From positions 94,441 through 158,440 of the forward strand of contig ONMA01000026.1 of NCBI GenBank assembly GCA_900318815.1: a stretch of 64,000 nucleotides of DNA, written 5' to 3'. The stretch's first letter is position 1, and the number at the start of each line of letters is the position of its first letter. The position numbers were made by a program, and so were the translations under genes. The notes beneath the pieces are model-generated. The model saw only the letters and a list, made by a program, of their open reading frames with translations. It was not told the DNA's origin and searched no databases. This document shows positions 52,297-62,045 of the stretch, piece by piece. This DNA comes from an uncultured Prevotellaceae bacterium. Its GTDB lineage: Bacteria; Bacteroidota; Bacteroidia; Bacteroidales; Bacteroidaceae.

Positions 52297-53856
52297 ATGA
52301 TAAGGACAGAACGGAAAACAAAAAGATGGATGGCGACGGTCGGGCTGTCGCTCGCCATCTGTCATTTTTCATTCGGCGAGGCGCAGGCCCAGCAGCTGCT
52401 CAGCTTAGACAGTTGCAGGGTGATGGCCTTGCGGAATAATAAGCAACTGAGCATTTCCAAGTTGAAACAGGATGTGGCGGCCAACCTCAGACGCGCAGCC
52501 CGCACGAAATACCTGCCCCACATCAACGCCTTAGGCACTTACGAACATACCAACAAGGAAATATCCATCCTTAACAACGACCAGAAGGCCAGTCTGTTAG
52601 GCATGGGCACCAGTTTTGCCACCGGCATTCAGGGCGGCATACAGAGTGTACAGGCCGACATGACTCAGGTGGGCGGCATGCTCGCACAACTGGGTCTCCC
52701 CGCCGAGGCCATCCAGCAGATGATGGGCAACATCGGCCAGCAGCTGGAAAGCGGCGTAAGCAATGCGTCGACGCTGCTGAACGCCGAGGGGCAGAGAATC
52801 GTGGATGCCTTCCGTACTGACACCCGCAACATCTGGGCCGGGTCGGTACTGGCCATTCAGCCGGTGTTCATGGGCGGAAGCATCGTGGCACTGAACCGCC
52901 TGGCCGACCTGAACGAACAGTTAGTACAAAACTCAGCCAACGCACGCGAACAGCTCATCCTCTACACCACCGACCAGGCCTACTGGCAGGTCGTCTCGCT
53001 GAAACACAAGAAGAAGCTGGCAGAGAGCTATCTGCAACTGCTTCAGAAGTTGGAGAGCGACGTGCAGAAGATGGTGGAGGAAGGCGTGGCCACCCGCAGC
53101 GACCAGCTCAGCGTGAGCGTGAAGGTGAGCGAAGCCGAGATGACCGTGCAGAAGGTAAACGACGGACTGACACTCTCGAAGATGCTGCTCTGTCAGCAAA
53201 TAGGCTTGCCCACCAACGAGAAGATTGTCCTGGCCGACGAGGATAATGAAGACCTGAAAGTGGCCACCGTACCCACGACCGACGTGAGCATGGCCTTGGA
53301 GCGTCGCCCGGAACTGAAGATGCTGGAGACATCGGTAGGCATGAGTCGCCAGGTCACCAATATCCTGAAGGCAGCCAACCTGCCCCAGGTAGCCCTCATG
53401 GGCGGCTATGCCATCAGCAATCCCAACACGTTCAACGGCTTCGAGAAGAAATGGGGCGGGTTCTGGAACGTTGGTGTCCTGGTGCGCGTACCCCTCTGGA
53501 ACTGGGGCGACAATATGTATAAGGTACGCGCGTCGAAAGGGGCCACGGCTATTGCCCACCTGGAACTGGAAGAGGCTCGCGAGAAGATTGAGTTGCAGGT
53601 GAACCAGACCATGTTCCATGCCGACGAGGCCACCAAGCGACTGGCCATGACCGAGAAGAACATCACACGTGCCGACGAGAACCTGCGCACTGCCAATCTC
53701 GGATTCAGGGAGGGCGTCATCTCGCCCACCACGGTCATGGAGGCCCAGACCGCCTGGCTACAGGCACAGTCGCAGAAGATTGACGCCCAAATCGACGTCC
53801 TGCTCAGCGTGGTGAACCTGCGGAAGGCCCTGGGCGAATTGAGCATTGAGAATTGA
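52297..53856 (+). CDS. TolC-family outer-membrane efflux protein
   Basis: A 519-aa protein. Signal peptide from MIRTERKTKRWMATVGLSLA to EAQAQ. Two OEP repeats: 'LLSLDSCRVMALRNNKQLSI' and 'ALERRPELKMLETSVGMSRQ' start the halves; 'NLGFREGVISPTTVMEAQTA' is the family's closing motif. Forms the outer-membrane channel of the tripartite pump with the HlyD protein and ABC-2 permeases that follow. A Gly/Met-rich loop at about 95-150 is an insertion. Confidence 0.92.
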   Translation: MIRTERKTKRWMATVGLSLAICHFSFGEAQAQQLLSLDSCRVMALRNNKQLSISKLKQDVAANLRRAARTKYLPHINALGTYEHTNKEISILNNDQKASLLGMGTSFATGIQGGIQSVQADMTQVGGMLAQLGLPAEAIQQMMGNIGQQLESGVSNASTLLNAEGQRIVDAFRTDTRNIWAGSVLAIQPVFMGGSIVALNRLADLNEQLVQNSANAREQLILYTTDQAYWQVVSLKHKKKLAESYLQLLQKLESDVQKMVEEGVATRSDQLSVSVKVSEAEMTVQKVNDGLTLSKMLLCQQIGLPTNEKIVLADEDNEDLKVATVPTTDVSMALERRPELKMLETSVGMSRQVTNILKAANLPQVALMGGYAISNPNTFNGFEKKWGGFWNVGVLVRVPLWNWGDNMYKVRASKGATAIAHLELEEAREKIELQVNQTMFHADEATKRLAMTEKNITRADENLRTANLGFREGVISPTTVMEAQTAWLQAQSQKIDAQIDVLLSVVNLRKALGELSIEN

Positions 53857-53897
53857 GAAACAATCATAAATAGTAAAACGCTAAATCGTATATAAAG

Positions 53898-54893
53898 ATG
53901 AGTCAGGCAACAAAACAACATACCAATATCCTGCTGGCTATTCTCGGCTTTGTAGCAGTAGTGATTATCATGGCCGCCATCGGCTTCTTCGCACTGGGCC
54001 ATGAGCCCGAAGTCATCCAGGGGCAGGTCGAAGTGTCGGAATATCGCGTGTCGAGCAAGGTGCCCGGACGTATTCTGGAAATCCGTGTCAAGGAGGGCGA
54101 CTATGTGAAGGCAGGCGACACGCTTGCCATCCTCGATGCCCCTGAGGTACACGCCAAGATGGAACAGGCACAGGGTGCCGAGGCCGGCGCATCGGCCTTG
54201 GAGATGATGGCCCGCAACGGTGCCCGCAAGGAGCAGGTACAGGCTGCCTACCAGCTGCTGGAGAAGGCCAAGGCCGGACTGGAGATTGCCGAGAAGTCGT
54301 ACAACCGCGTGCAGCGTCTCTTCGACGAGGGGGTGATGAGTGCGCAGAAGCGCGACGAGGCCTACGCCAACTACAAGGCCATGCAGGCCACGGAGAAAGC
54401 TGCGCAGAGCCAGTATGACATGGCCGTGAACGGTGCCCGTCAGGAAGAGAAGTTGGCAGCCCAGGCACAGGTGAACCGCGCCAAGGGTGCCGTCCAGGAA
54501 GTGAATGCCTACATCGGCGAGACGGTGCAGCTGGCACAGATGGACGGCGAGGTGAGCAGCATCTATCCCAAGGTGGGCGAGCTGGTGGGAACGGGCAGCC
54601 CCATCATGACCATCTCGATGATGCAGGACCTCTGGGGCACGTTCAACGTGCGCGAGGACCAGCTCAACGGCATGCAGGTGGGCACTGAGATTACCGCCTT
54701 TGTCCCTGCTTTTAACAAGGAAGTGAAGATGAAGGTCTACCACCTCAAGGACCAGGGTTCCTACGCCGTGTGGAAGGCCACCAAGGCCAACGGCCAGTAC
54801 GACTTGAAGACCTTTGAGGTGAAGGCCCGCCCCACCGAGAAGTTCGAGGGCCTGCGTCCAGGCATGTCACTTATTCTCAACAAGAGTAAGTAA
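53898..54893 (+). CDS. HlyD-family periplasmic adaptor protein
   Basis: A 331-aa protein. N-terminal membrane anchor (13-34), half-lipoyl motif 'GRILEIRVKEGDYVKAGDTL' (about 57-76), alpha-helical hairpin (80-200) with 'RVQRLFDEGVMSAQKRDEAY', second lipoyl half 'DGEVSSIYPKVGELVGTGSP', then the beta-barrel domain. Membrane-fusion component linking TolC and the ABC-2 permeases. Confidence 0.93.
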   Translation: MSQATKQHTNILLAILGFVAVVIIMAAIGFFALGHEPEVIQGQVEVSEYRVSSKVPGRILEIRVKEGDYVKAGDTLAILDAPEVHAKMEQAQGAEAGASALEMMARNGARKEQVQAAYQLLEKAKAGLEIAEKSYNRVQRLFDEGVMSAQKRDEAYANYKAMQATEKAAQSQYDMAVNGARQEEKLAAQAQVNRAKGAVQEVNAYIGETVQLAQMDGEVSSIYPKVGELVGTGSPIMTISMMQDLWGTFNVREDQLNGMQVGTEITAFVPAFNKEVKMKVYHLKDQGSYAVWKATKANGQYDLKTFEVKARPTEKFEGLRPGMSLILNKSK

Positions 54894-54910
54894 CTTAACT
54901 TCCCTTTTGA

Positions 54911-54998
54911 AACCACGAATTTCACGAATTTCACAAATTACCATGCGGATAATAAGTAATAAGAAAAAAAATTAGTTTAATTCGTGAAATTCGTGGTT
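54911..54998. repeat. 20-bp perfect inverted repeat of CACGAATTTCACGAATT type
   Basis: AACCACGAATTTCACGAATT (54911-54930) and its exact complement (54979-54998) around a 48-base AT-rich loop. Shares the CACGAATTTC vocabulary with the big palindrome array. It sits in the 153-base gap inside the efflux operon. Confidence 0.85.
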
Positions 54999-55046
54999 AA
55001 AAAAAGGAGGAAACATCAGTAAGTAAAAGAAATAGTAAATAAAAGA

Positions 55047-56219
55047 GTGGTGAGATATTTAAGCAATATCTGGCAGATTGTTCTCCGCGAACTGTTGATT
55101 CTACGCAGGAATCACATCTACAGGTTCTGCATGGTGGCCTTCCCCGCGCTGGTGGTGTTCTTCTTCACCTCGCTCATGGACGATGGTCTGCCCACAGGCA
55201 TGCCCGTAGGCGTGGTCGACCTGGACAACACGTCGACGTCGCGCTCGCTCGTCAGGAGGCTCGACGGATTCCAGATGTCGGAGGTCGTGGCCCACTACCC
55301 CAGCGTCAGCGAGGCGCGCCGTGCCTTGCAGCGCAACGAGATCTACGGGTTCCTCTACATTCCCAAGGGGACCACCGACGACCTGCTGGCCAGCCGTCAG
55401 CCCAGGATGTCCTACTACTATACTTACACCACGCTGGTGGCCGGTGCCATGATGATGAAGGACATGAAGACCATCTCGACGTTAGGCTCGGCGGCTGTGG
55501 GCCAGGCCACCATGCGTGCCCGAGGATTCACCGACGACCAGATACAGACCTTCCTGCAACCAGTGAAGATAGACCTGCACCAGGTGGCCAACCCCTGGAC
55601 CAGCTATAACGCCTATCTGACCACAACCATCGTGCCGGGCATGATCATGCTGTTCATCTGCCTCATCACAGCCTACTCCTTAGGCAACGAACTGAAGTTC
55701 GACACGTCGAAAGAGTGGGTCAGGATGGCCGACAACAACATACTGGTGGCCCTCATCGGTAAGTTCCTCCCCCAGACGTTAGTGTTCTTAGCCGTGGTCT
55801 ATGCCTACGAGTACTATGTGTTCTTCGTGATCGGATTCCCCCATTTAGGCAGTCCGTGGATGCTCCTCGTCCTGGGCTTGCTGCAAGTCTTAGCATTGCA
55901 GGGCTTCGGCATCTTCATGTTCGGGCTTATGCCTTCACTGCGCATGTCCATGAGCGTATGTTCGCTCTGGTCGGTACTCAGCTTCTCCATGGCAGGCTCC
56001 GCCTTTCCCGTCATGGGCATGGACGGTCCGCTGCAGTCGCTGGCGTGGCTGTTCCCCTTGCGCCATTACTATATGATTTATCAGATAAGCGTCTTCAATG
56101 GCTACCCGCTGGCCGAAGCCTGGCCGCACTTCATGGCACTGTCGGCCTTCGTGCTGCTGCCCTGGTTGGTCATCAAGAAGATCAAGAACGTCATGCTCAC
56201 TTATGTCTATATTCCGTAA
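55047..56219 (+). CDS. ABC-2 type permease 1 of the efflux system
   Basis: A 390-aa protein with GTG start (GTG GTG AGA). Transmembrane helix near the N-terminus ('FPALVVFFFTSLMDDGLP'), a large periplasmic domain ('GVVDLDNTSTSRSLVRRLDG'), then five or six helices with 'PGMIMLFICLITAYSLGNEL' and 'SFSMAGSAFPVMGMDGPLQS', typical of YhhJ/YbhR-type ABC-2 transporters. No ATPase gene is adjacent. Overlaps the next gene by 17 bases. Confidence 0.92.
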   Translation: MVRYLSNIWQIVLRELLILRRNHIYRFCMVAFPALVVFFFTSLMDDGLPTGMPVGVVDLDNTSTSRSLVRRLDGFQMSEVVAHYPSVSEARRALQRNEIYGFLYIPKGTTDDLLASRQPRMSYYYTYTTLVAGAMMMKDMKTISTLGSAAVGQATMRARGFTDDQIQTFLQPVKIDLHQVANPWTSYNAYLTTTIVPGMIMLFICLITAYSLGNELKFDTSKEWVRMADNNILVALIGKFLPQTLVFLAVVYAYEYYVFFVIGFPHLGSPWMLLVLGLLQVLALQGFGIFMFGLMPSLRMSMSVCSLWSVLSFSMAGSAFPVMGMDGPLQSLAWLFPLRHYYMIYQISVFNGYPLAEAWPHFMALSAFVLLPWLVIKKIKNVMLTYVYIP

Positions 56220-57456
56220 CGCATACGAGGCGCTGCAAGACACCTGCTTCATCTGGCGTCAGGAAATGCAGCAGGTGGTCAAGGATGAGGGAATGATTAT
56301 TTTCTTCATCGTTGTTCCGTTGCTCTACCCTATCCTCTATTCATGGATCTATAACAACGAGACGGTGCGCGAAGTGCCGGTGGCCGTAGTCGACCAGTCG
56401 CACACGGGACTTTCGCGCCAGTTCATCCGCATGTGCGATGCCTCGCCCGATGTGCGCGTGGCATATTACGCCCAGGACATGGAAGAGGCGAAGAAGCTCG
56501 TCAGCCGACAGCTGGTGAAGGGTATCTACTACATCCCCACCGACTTTGAGAGCAACATCAACCGCATGCAGCAGGGCATTATCAGCGTCTACGTCGACAT
56601 GGGCCTGATGCTTTCCTACAAGGCCCTCTACCAGACGGCGCAGATGGTCTCCCTCCAGATGAATACCGAGATACAGGGTAAGCTGGGCGGTCACTATACG
56701 AAGCGCGAGGAGGTCATCTCGGCCCGCCCGCTCGACTATGCCGACGTGCCCCTGTATAACCCGCAGGGAGGCTACGGCTCGTTTATCCTGCCCGGCGTGC
56801 TGATGCTCATCCTACAGCAGACGCTGGTCTTGGGCATCGGACTCTCGGCAGGCACGGCACGCGAGAACAACCGCTACAAGCAGCTCATCCCCATCAGCCG
56901 CCACTATCATGGCATGTTCCGCATCGTCTTCGGTAAGGCGCTGTGCTACTTCATGATCTATGCCGTCATGGGTGCATGGCTCGTCGTGGGCGTTCCCCGC
57001 CTGTTCCACTTCCCGCAACTGGCCGAGTGGCAGCCGCTCCTTGCCATGATGTTCCCCTACACGCTGGCCTGCATCTTCTTTGGCATCACTATGTCGTGCA
57101 TGGTGAAGTATCGCGAGAACGTCATGCTCCTCATGGTCTTCATCTCCGTGCCGCTGCTCTTCCTCAGTGGTCTCAGCTGGCCGCTGAGCAACATCCCGAG
57201 CTATTGGCAGGGCGTATCGTGGGTGTTCCCCTCGACCTTCGGCGTGCGTGCCTACGTGAAGCTGAACTCCATGGGAGCCACGCTCGACGACATCACCTTA
57301 GAATACAGCATCCTCTGGCTCCACGCCATCATCTACTTCCTCCTGGCCTGCCTCGTGTACCGCTATCAGATTAAGCGGGCCGAACAGGATGCCCACGAGC
57401 GACTGGTCATGATGCGCGAGAAGAAATCACAAATAAAAAAGGCTACCGCTGATTGA
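56203..57456 (+). CDS. ABC-2 type permease 2 of the efflux system
   Basis: From the Met at 56203 (MSIFRNAYEALQD) the protein has 417 residues; the longer upstream frame lies inside the preceding gene. Same architecture as its neighbour: helix ('IIFFIVVPLLYPILYSWIY'), periplasmic domain ('PVAVVDQSHTGLSRQFIRMC'), C-terminal helices with 'VFISVPLLFLSGLSWPLSNI'. Likely forms a heterodimer with permease 1. The ATPase partner must be elsewhere or absent. Confidence 0.92.
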   Translation: MSIFRNAYEALQDTCFIWRQEMQQVVKDEGMIIFFIVVPLLYPILYSWIYNNETVREVPVAVVDQSHTGLSRQFIRMCDASPDVRVAYYAQDMEEAKKLVSRQLVKGIYYIPTDFESNINRMQQGIISVYVDMGLMLSYKALYQTAQMVSLQMNTEIQGKLGGHYTKREEVISARPLDYADVPLYNPQGGYGSFILPGVLMLILQQTLVLGIGLSAGTARENNRYKQLIPISRHYHGMFRIVFGKALCYFMIYAVMGAWLVVGVPRLFHFPQLAEWQPLLAMMFPYTLACIFFGITMSCMVKYRENVMLLMVFISVPLLFLSGLSWPLSNIPSYWQGVSWVFPSTFGVRAYVKLNSMGATLDDITLEYSILWLHAIIYFLLACLVYRYQIKRAEQDAHERLVMMREKKSQIKKATAD

Positions 57457-57484
57457 ATTTTACACGCTTCGCGTCCGAAAATAA

Positions 57485-57593
57485 TTACGCTTCGCGTCTG
57501 AAAGAAAAACAAAAGAAAACAAGAAAAAACAATTGTGGTTTTATTTTGTTTTTGGAGGTTTTCTTTTGTTTTTCTTTCAGACGCGAAGCGTAA
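57485..57593. terminator. Bidirectional terminator with 36-bp perfect inverted repeat
   Basis: Arms 57485-57520 and 57558-57593 are exact complements, with ACGCTTCGCGTCTGAAAG at the outer end and AAAACAAAAGAAAAC inside. It sits between convergent genes (permease 2 and mrp). A further CGCTTCGCGTCCG half-copy is at 57467; the ACGCTTCGCGTC word also occurs at 33909. Confidence 0.85.
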
Positions 57594-57595
57594 GT

Positions 57596-58693
57596 CTATT
57601 TCGTCCCGACAATCTTAGTTTTGGGTTGTTCCTTGTTGCGGCGGTTCACCACCGTAACCACGGCCTGCGCCAGGTTGATGAACGCCTGTCCCGTCATCGT
57701 GTCAACCCGAGTGGCGGCAGGCTCACCGTCATCACCCCCCTCGCAGATGCTCTGCACTAACGGAATCTGTGCCAGCAAGGGCACCTTCATCTCCTCGGCC
57801 AAATGCTTGCAGCCTTCCTTGCCGAAGATGAAGTAACGGTTTTCGGGCAGTTCGGCAGGCGTGAACCATGCCATGTTTTCCACCAGCCCCAAGATGGGCA
57901 CGTTCACCTTCTCGTTCCTGTACATGTCAATCCCCTTGCGGGCATCGGCCAAGGCCACCTGCTGGGGGGTCGAAACGATGATGGCCCCCGTGATGGCCAG
58001 TGTCTGCAGGAGCGTCAGGTGAATGTCGCTCGTGCCTGGAGGCGTGTCTAATATCAGGTAGTCCAAAGCCCCCCAGTTGGCATCGGCGATGAGCTGCTTC
58101 AGGGCGTTCGAGGCCATGCCGCCGCGCCAGAGCGTAGCCGTGTCGGGGCTGACGAAGAAGCCGATGCTCAGCAACTTCACGCCATACTGCTCGATGGGAT
58201 CAATCAAATCGCGCCCATCGACGTTTATTGCGTAAGGACGGGCATCCTCGGCATGAAACATCTTAGGCATGGAAGGGCCGAAGATGTCGCAGTCGAGCAG
58301 TCCGACGGAATAGCCCAGGCGGGCCAGGGCGATGGCCAGGTTGGCCGCTACGGTCGACTTTCCCACGCCGCCCTTGCCCGAGCTGACGGCTACGATGTTC
58401 TTCACGTCGGGCAGGAGCTTGCCCACTTCGGGTCGGGGCTTCGACTTGAACTCCGTCACAATCTCCACTTCTACGTCCTTGCCTACGTGATAGTGTATGG
58501 CGGCCTCAGCGGCCTTTACGGTCGACTTCAGGAAAGGGTCGGTGTCGCGGGGGAACTCCAGCACCACGCGCACCTTCATACCATTGATGCTGGGCGTGTC
58601 GGCCACCATCCCGCTCTCCACCAGGTTCTGTTTCGTGCCTGCATACGTCACCGTAGCAAGCGCATCCATGATAAGTTTAGGATATAATGTCAT
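57596..58693 (-). CDS. mrp: Mrp/ApbC-family P-loop ATPase (Fe-S cluster carrier)
   Basis: A 365-aa protein; start at 58693, or at the Met eight codons later. N-terminal MIP18/DUF59 domain (1-85), then the deviant Walker A 'AVSSGKGGVGKSTVAANLAI' (residues about 102-121), 'LLDCDIFGPSMPKMF' and 'LDYLILDTPPGTSDIHLTLL'. Delivers Fe-S clusters to target proteins. The C-terminal CxxC of many homologues is absent ('ENMAWFTPAELPENRYFIFG' instead). Confidence 0.94.
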   Translation of the reverse strand: MTLYPKLIMDALATVTYAGTKQNLVESGMVADTPSINGMKVRVVLEFPRDTDPFLKSTVKAAEAAIHYHVGKDVEVEIVTEFKSKPRPEVGKLLPDVKNIVAVSSGKGGVGKSTVAANLAIALARLGYSVGLLDCDIFGPSMPKMFHAEDARPYAINVDGRDLIDPIEQYGVKLLSIGFFVSPDTATLWRGGMASNALKQLIADANWGALDYLILDTPPGTSDIHLTLLQTLAITGAIIVSTPQQVALADARKGIDMYRNEKVNVPILGLVENMAWFTPAELPENRYFIFGKEGCKHLAEEMKVPLLAQIPLVQSICEGGDDGEPAATRVDTMTGQAFINLAQAVVTVVNRRNKEQPKTKIVGTK

Positions 58694-58724
58694 TTTTCTG
58701 TATTATTAGAAATAGGAATCGTGC

Positions 58725-60527
58725 CTACAGACTACTCTCCACGATTTCCATTACTTCACGTTCATGTTCGTTGGCCTGCTTGATGAGTGCATCGGCCTGT
58801 CTGGTCAACTCCTGAGCCTTGTCGCGATCCCTGAGCTGGGCGGCATTGACCTTCACGCTGAGACCGGCACCTATGACGGCTGCACGGGCGGCGAGTGCGC
58901 CCACGCCAGCATCGTTCACGCAGGCCGGTATACCCTCCTTGGCCATGGCCCTGCAGATGACGAAGGCCTGCATGGAGGTTCTCATGGTGCGCAAGGGCAC
59001 CTCCGTGGCATAGAGCATAGCGGCTTGTATGGCTTCCATGCGGGCCTCCTTCTCCTGGTCGGTCTTCTTGGGCATGCCGTAGGTAGCCTTGACGCGGAAG
59101 AAGGCCTCGGTGTCCTCCTCCACTAAACCGAGCAGGGTACTGATCATGTCCTGCCCCATGCTGGCCCACTGCGAGAACTCTTCCCATCGCTCGTCCCATC
59201 CCGCCTGGTGAGCCGAGAGGTTGGCCACCATCGTGCCCAGGGCGGCAGCCAGCGTACCCATGTAGGCCGCAACGGCACCCCCGCCGGGAGCAATGCTCTC
59301 GCGCGACGTCTCATGGGCAAAGTTCTTGATACTCATGGGCAGCAGACGGCTTGGCCTGGCCTCACTTTCTCCGCCCTTGGCATCCTCCATCAGGAACTCG
59401 ATGACCTTCTCGCGCGGGTTGAACGGCTTCAGGTCGTCCAGCCCCATGGACTTGACGGCTATCTTGAGGATGTCTTCCTCGGGAATCCCTGTCGAGCGTT
59501 GCTGCTTCTCTAAGAAATATTTGCCTGCGTCGATGAGCGTCTTTTTCGGAACCAGACCCACAATCTCCGTGCCCGTGACCCGTAGGCCCCGGTTCTGCGC
59601 ACAGCGGCACACCTCGTCGAAGGCCACATGAAGGGGCGTTACGTCGATGTTGGTGATGTTCATCGACACCTGCGCAATGCCATATTCATCAATGTACCAG
59701 CCAATGGCCTTCGTGCTCTTCAGCGTGCCCGGCTGCATCAGCACGTTACCCTCGGCATCGCGGATGATGTCGCCCGCGATGGGGTTGCCCTCGCGTATCG
59801 GACGACCTTTCTCGCGCACGTCGTAGGCAATGGCACTGGCCCGCCGTGTCGACGTGGTGTTCAGGTTGTAGTTGACGGCTATCAGGAAGTCGCGTGCCCC
59901 CACGGCAGTACACCCGGCACGCAAGATGCGGATGGTGAGGGGCGAGAGGCCGTTGTCAGACGAGCCATGCCTGGACAAGAGCCGGGAAGTGTGGGCAGCC
60001 TGCAGCTCTTCCAGGTCGGCGTCAAGGGGTATGAAGTCGGGCTGCTTGCCCGCAATGGTCAGTTTGTCGGCAAGCGCCTCATATTCCCCGGCACGACAGA
60101 CGGCCAGGTTCTTGCGTTCGGGGGTGAACGCCGAGGCCTCGTAGCAGTAGCAAGGGATGCCAGCCTCGTTGGCTAATCGCTGGGCTAATTTGCGCGCCAG
60201 CATAGCACACTCATCAAGTGTGATGCCGCTTACGGGTATCAGGGGCAGCACGTCGGTGGCGCCCATGCGTGGATGAGTGCCGCGATGCTGTCGCATGTCA
60301 ATCACCTCACTGGCTTTCTTGGCTCCACGAAACGCGGCCTCGACCACCGCCTCTGGCGTGCCCACGAAGGTGACCACGGTGCGGTTAGTGGCTGCGCCTG
60401 GGTCTACGTCAAGCAGTTTGACGCCTTTTACGGATTCTATCTCGTCAGTGATGAGCTTGATAACCCTCATGTCACGTCCTTCGCTGAAGTTGGGTACACA
60501 CTCAATGATTGGCTTTTCGTTAGTCAT
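58725..60527 (-). CDS. ftcD: Bifunctional glutamate formimidoyltransferase / formimidoyl-THF cyclodeaminase
   Basis: A 600-aa fusion. Residues 1-325: formiminotransferase ('IIECVPNFSEGRDMRVI', 'DMRQHRGTHPRMGATDVLPL', 'GARDFLIAVNYNLNTTSTRR'). Residues 400-600: FTCD cyclodeaminase ('SIAPGGGAVAAYMGTLAAAL', 'AMAKEGIPACVNDAGVGALA'). Converts formiminoglutamate and tetrahydrofolate to glutamate, ammonia and methenyl-THF, the final step of histidine breakdown. No other hut genes are adjacent. Promoter at 60567. Confidence 0.95.
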   Translation of the reverse strand: MTNEKPIIECVPNFSEGRDMRVIKLITDEIESVKGVKLLDVDPGAATNRTVVTFVGTPEAVVEAAFRGAKKASEVIDMRQHRGTHPRMGATDVLPLIPVSGITLDECAMLARKLAQRLANEAGIPCYCYEASAFTPERKNLAVCRAGEYEALADKLTIAGKQPDFIPLDADLEELQAAHTSRLLSRHGSSDNGLSPLTIRILRAGCTAVGARDFLIAVNYNLNTTSTRRASAIAYDVREKGRPIREGNPIAGDIIRDAEGNVLMQPGTLKSTKAIGWYIDEYGIAQVSMNITNIDVTPLHVAFDEVCRCAQNRGLRVTGTEIVGLVPKKTLIDAGKYFLEKQQRSTGIPEEDILKIAVKSMGLDDLKPFNPREKVIEFLMEDAKGGESEARPSRLLPMSIKNFAHETSRESIAPGGGAVAAYMGTLAAALGTMVANLSAHQAGWDERWEEFSQWASMGQDMISTLLGLVEEDTEAFFRVKATYGMPKKTDQEKEARMEAIQAAMLYATEVPLRTMRTSMQAFVICRAMAKEGIPACVNDAGVGALAARAAVIGAGLSVKVNAAQLRDRDKAQELTRQADALIKQANEHEREVMEIVESSL

Positions 60528-60566
60528 AAAACGTATTTTGTTTTTGTTTGCGTTTTTTTACTGATG

Positions 60567-60597
60567 CAAATTTACCCCTTTTAACGCTCTTCTCCAA
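60567..60597 (-). promoter_or_regulatory. Promoter of ftcD
   Basis: Minus-strand TAAATTTG (complement of 60567-60574) and TTTGG/TTG (CAA at 60595-60597) with 20 bases between; leader about 33 bases. Confidence 0.7.
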
Positions 60598-60646
60598 ATA
60601 AATTTTATTAATAATGTATAACACGCCCATTTCTGCATATAGAGCG

Positions 60647-61993
60647 TCATAGGTGCATGGCCATACAGGCGGGAACGAGAAGTGTCTGCGCATCTTTACG
60701 GAGGTCTTTGGTGTAAACAAGGTAGCGGCTACTGATGCAATCGGAGAACTTACGACAGAACTCGTCAAGTGACTTGTGGGTGTTATACCCCGATGACTTG
60801 ACCTCAATAGGGCATATCTTGCTGCCACGGGAGAGGATGAAGTCAACCTCATAATTGTGGTTAGAGGTCTCGGAAGGCCATGTGTGATAGAAGAGTTTGT
60901 TACCAGCAGCAACGAGAGCCTGCGCAACGATGTTCTCATAGACATAGCCGATATTGGCTGACAGTTTGTCGGAGAGGAGTTTCTGGTAAATGATATTCTC
61001 TGTGATGTCCTTGTCCCAGAATGCGAGGGTGACAAAAAGACCTGTGTCGCCTACGAACATCTTATACTGACCGTAGTCCGCATTGAGCGGCATACCGACA
61101 TGAGGGTCATCGGCATGGTGGGCGAAGTTGACGGTAAGACTGTCTTCGAGGTCTTGAAGAAGTTCGTCCATGACGTCCTGCTTCTCACTGCGGCCAAGGA
61201 CGCTGGTGACCAGATAGCGGGAGGCGTTCTTGCAGAGTTCAGAAGGAATGGCCATAAAGAGACGTGAGGCTTTGCCTGATGGGTCGATTTTCAGGAAGTC
61301 GTCAATGTAGAGCTCGATAATCTCGCGCTTCTTTTTATCTACTTCTGTGAGGTTGGTGGTATCAAGATAGGTATTGACAGCCTGCGGCATACCTCCGACG
61401 AGCATATAGAGACGGAAATCGCGCATGAGCTTGCGGGTGACAGCATCGCCAAGTGAATGGCGATTTCGGAAGGCATCACCAAGGAGAGGAACTGTGGCAG
61501 TATCGCCCATAGCCCAGCGAAACTCCTCATAGTCCATGGGGTACATGGTGAGACGGGTCTCTTCGCTGGGGATAACGATGCCCTTGGTGTGCTTCTTGAT
61601 GGAAAGCAAAGAGCCAGTCTCAATGAAGTCGTAACGGTGGTCTTTCACAAGGTATTTGATAGCCTGACGGGTTTCGGGACTCTTCTGAATCTCGTCGAAG
61701 ATAATGACGGACTCACGTTCGTAGAGGCGGACACCATAGATGAACTGAAGCTGAGTGAAGAAATGATTGCGGTCGGAGATGTTGGCAACAGCCTCCCAGA
61801 CCGCTTCGGGAGCATCGGCAAAATCGACAACGATATAGCTTCTGTACTCACGGCGGGCAAACTCTTCGGCAATGGTTGACTTGCCAACACGACGGGCGCC
61901 CTTGATAAGGAGGGCAGTGGAACCGTCTCGCTCCTGCTTCCACTGGAGCATCTTGGCATAGATCTTTCGTTTGAATATTCGGTAATCGGGCAT
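60647..61993 (-). CDS. AAA ATPase with C-terminal DUF4143
   Basis: From the Met at 61993 (MPDYRIFKRKIYAKML) the protein has 448 residues. An upstream Met at 62017 would fall inside the -7 box, so 61993 is preferred. Walker A 'LLIKGARRVGKSTIAEEFAR', Walker B 'SVIIFDEIQKSPETRQAIKY', sensor 'FIETGSLLSIKKHTKGIVIP'. C-terminal DUF4143 with a PD-(D/E)xK-like 'NYEVDFILSRGSKICPIEVK'. A widespread family of unsettled role, often variable between strains. Preceded by phased 33-bp repeats. Confidence 0.9.
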   Translation of the reverse strand: MPDYRIFKRKIYAKMLQWKQERDGSTALLIKGARRVGKSTIAEEFARREYRSYIVVDFADAPEAVWEAVANISDRNHFFTQLQFIYGVRLYERESVIIFDEIQKSPETRQAIKYLVKDHRYDFIETGSLLSIKKHTKGIVIPSEETRLTMYPMDYEEFRWAMGDTATVPLLGDAFRNRHSLGDAVTRKLMRDFRLYMLVGGMPQAVNTYLDTTNLTEVDKKKREIIELYIDDFLKIDPSGKASRLFMAIPSELCKNASRYLVTSVLGRSEKQDVMDELLQDLEDSLTVNFAHHADDPHVGMPLNADYGQYKMFVGDTGLFVTLAFWDKDITENIIYQKLLSDKLSANIGYVYENIVAQALVAAGNKLFYHTWPSETSNHNYEVDFILSRGSKICPIEVKSSGYNTHKSLDEFCRKFSDCISSRYLVYTKDLRKDAQTLLVPACMAMHL

Positions 61994-62014
61994 GATATAA
62001 CGACTTTTTGTTGG

Positions 62015-62045
62015 CAAAAATAAGGAAAAATGTTGGAATCCCCAA
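62015..62045 (-). promoter_or_regulatory. Promoter of the AAA/DUF4143 gene
   Basis: Minus-strand TATTTTTG (complement of 62015-62022) and TTG (CAA at 62043-62045) with a 20-base spacer. The -33 box is part of the first 33-bp repeat. Confidence 0.7.
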
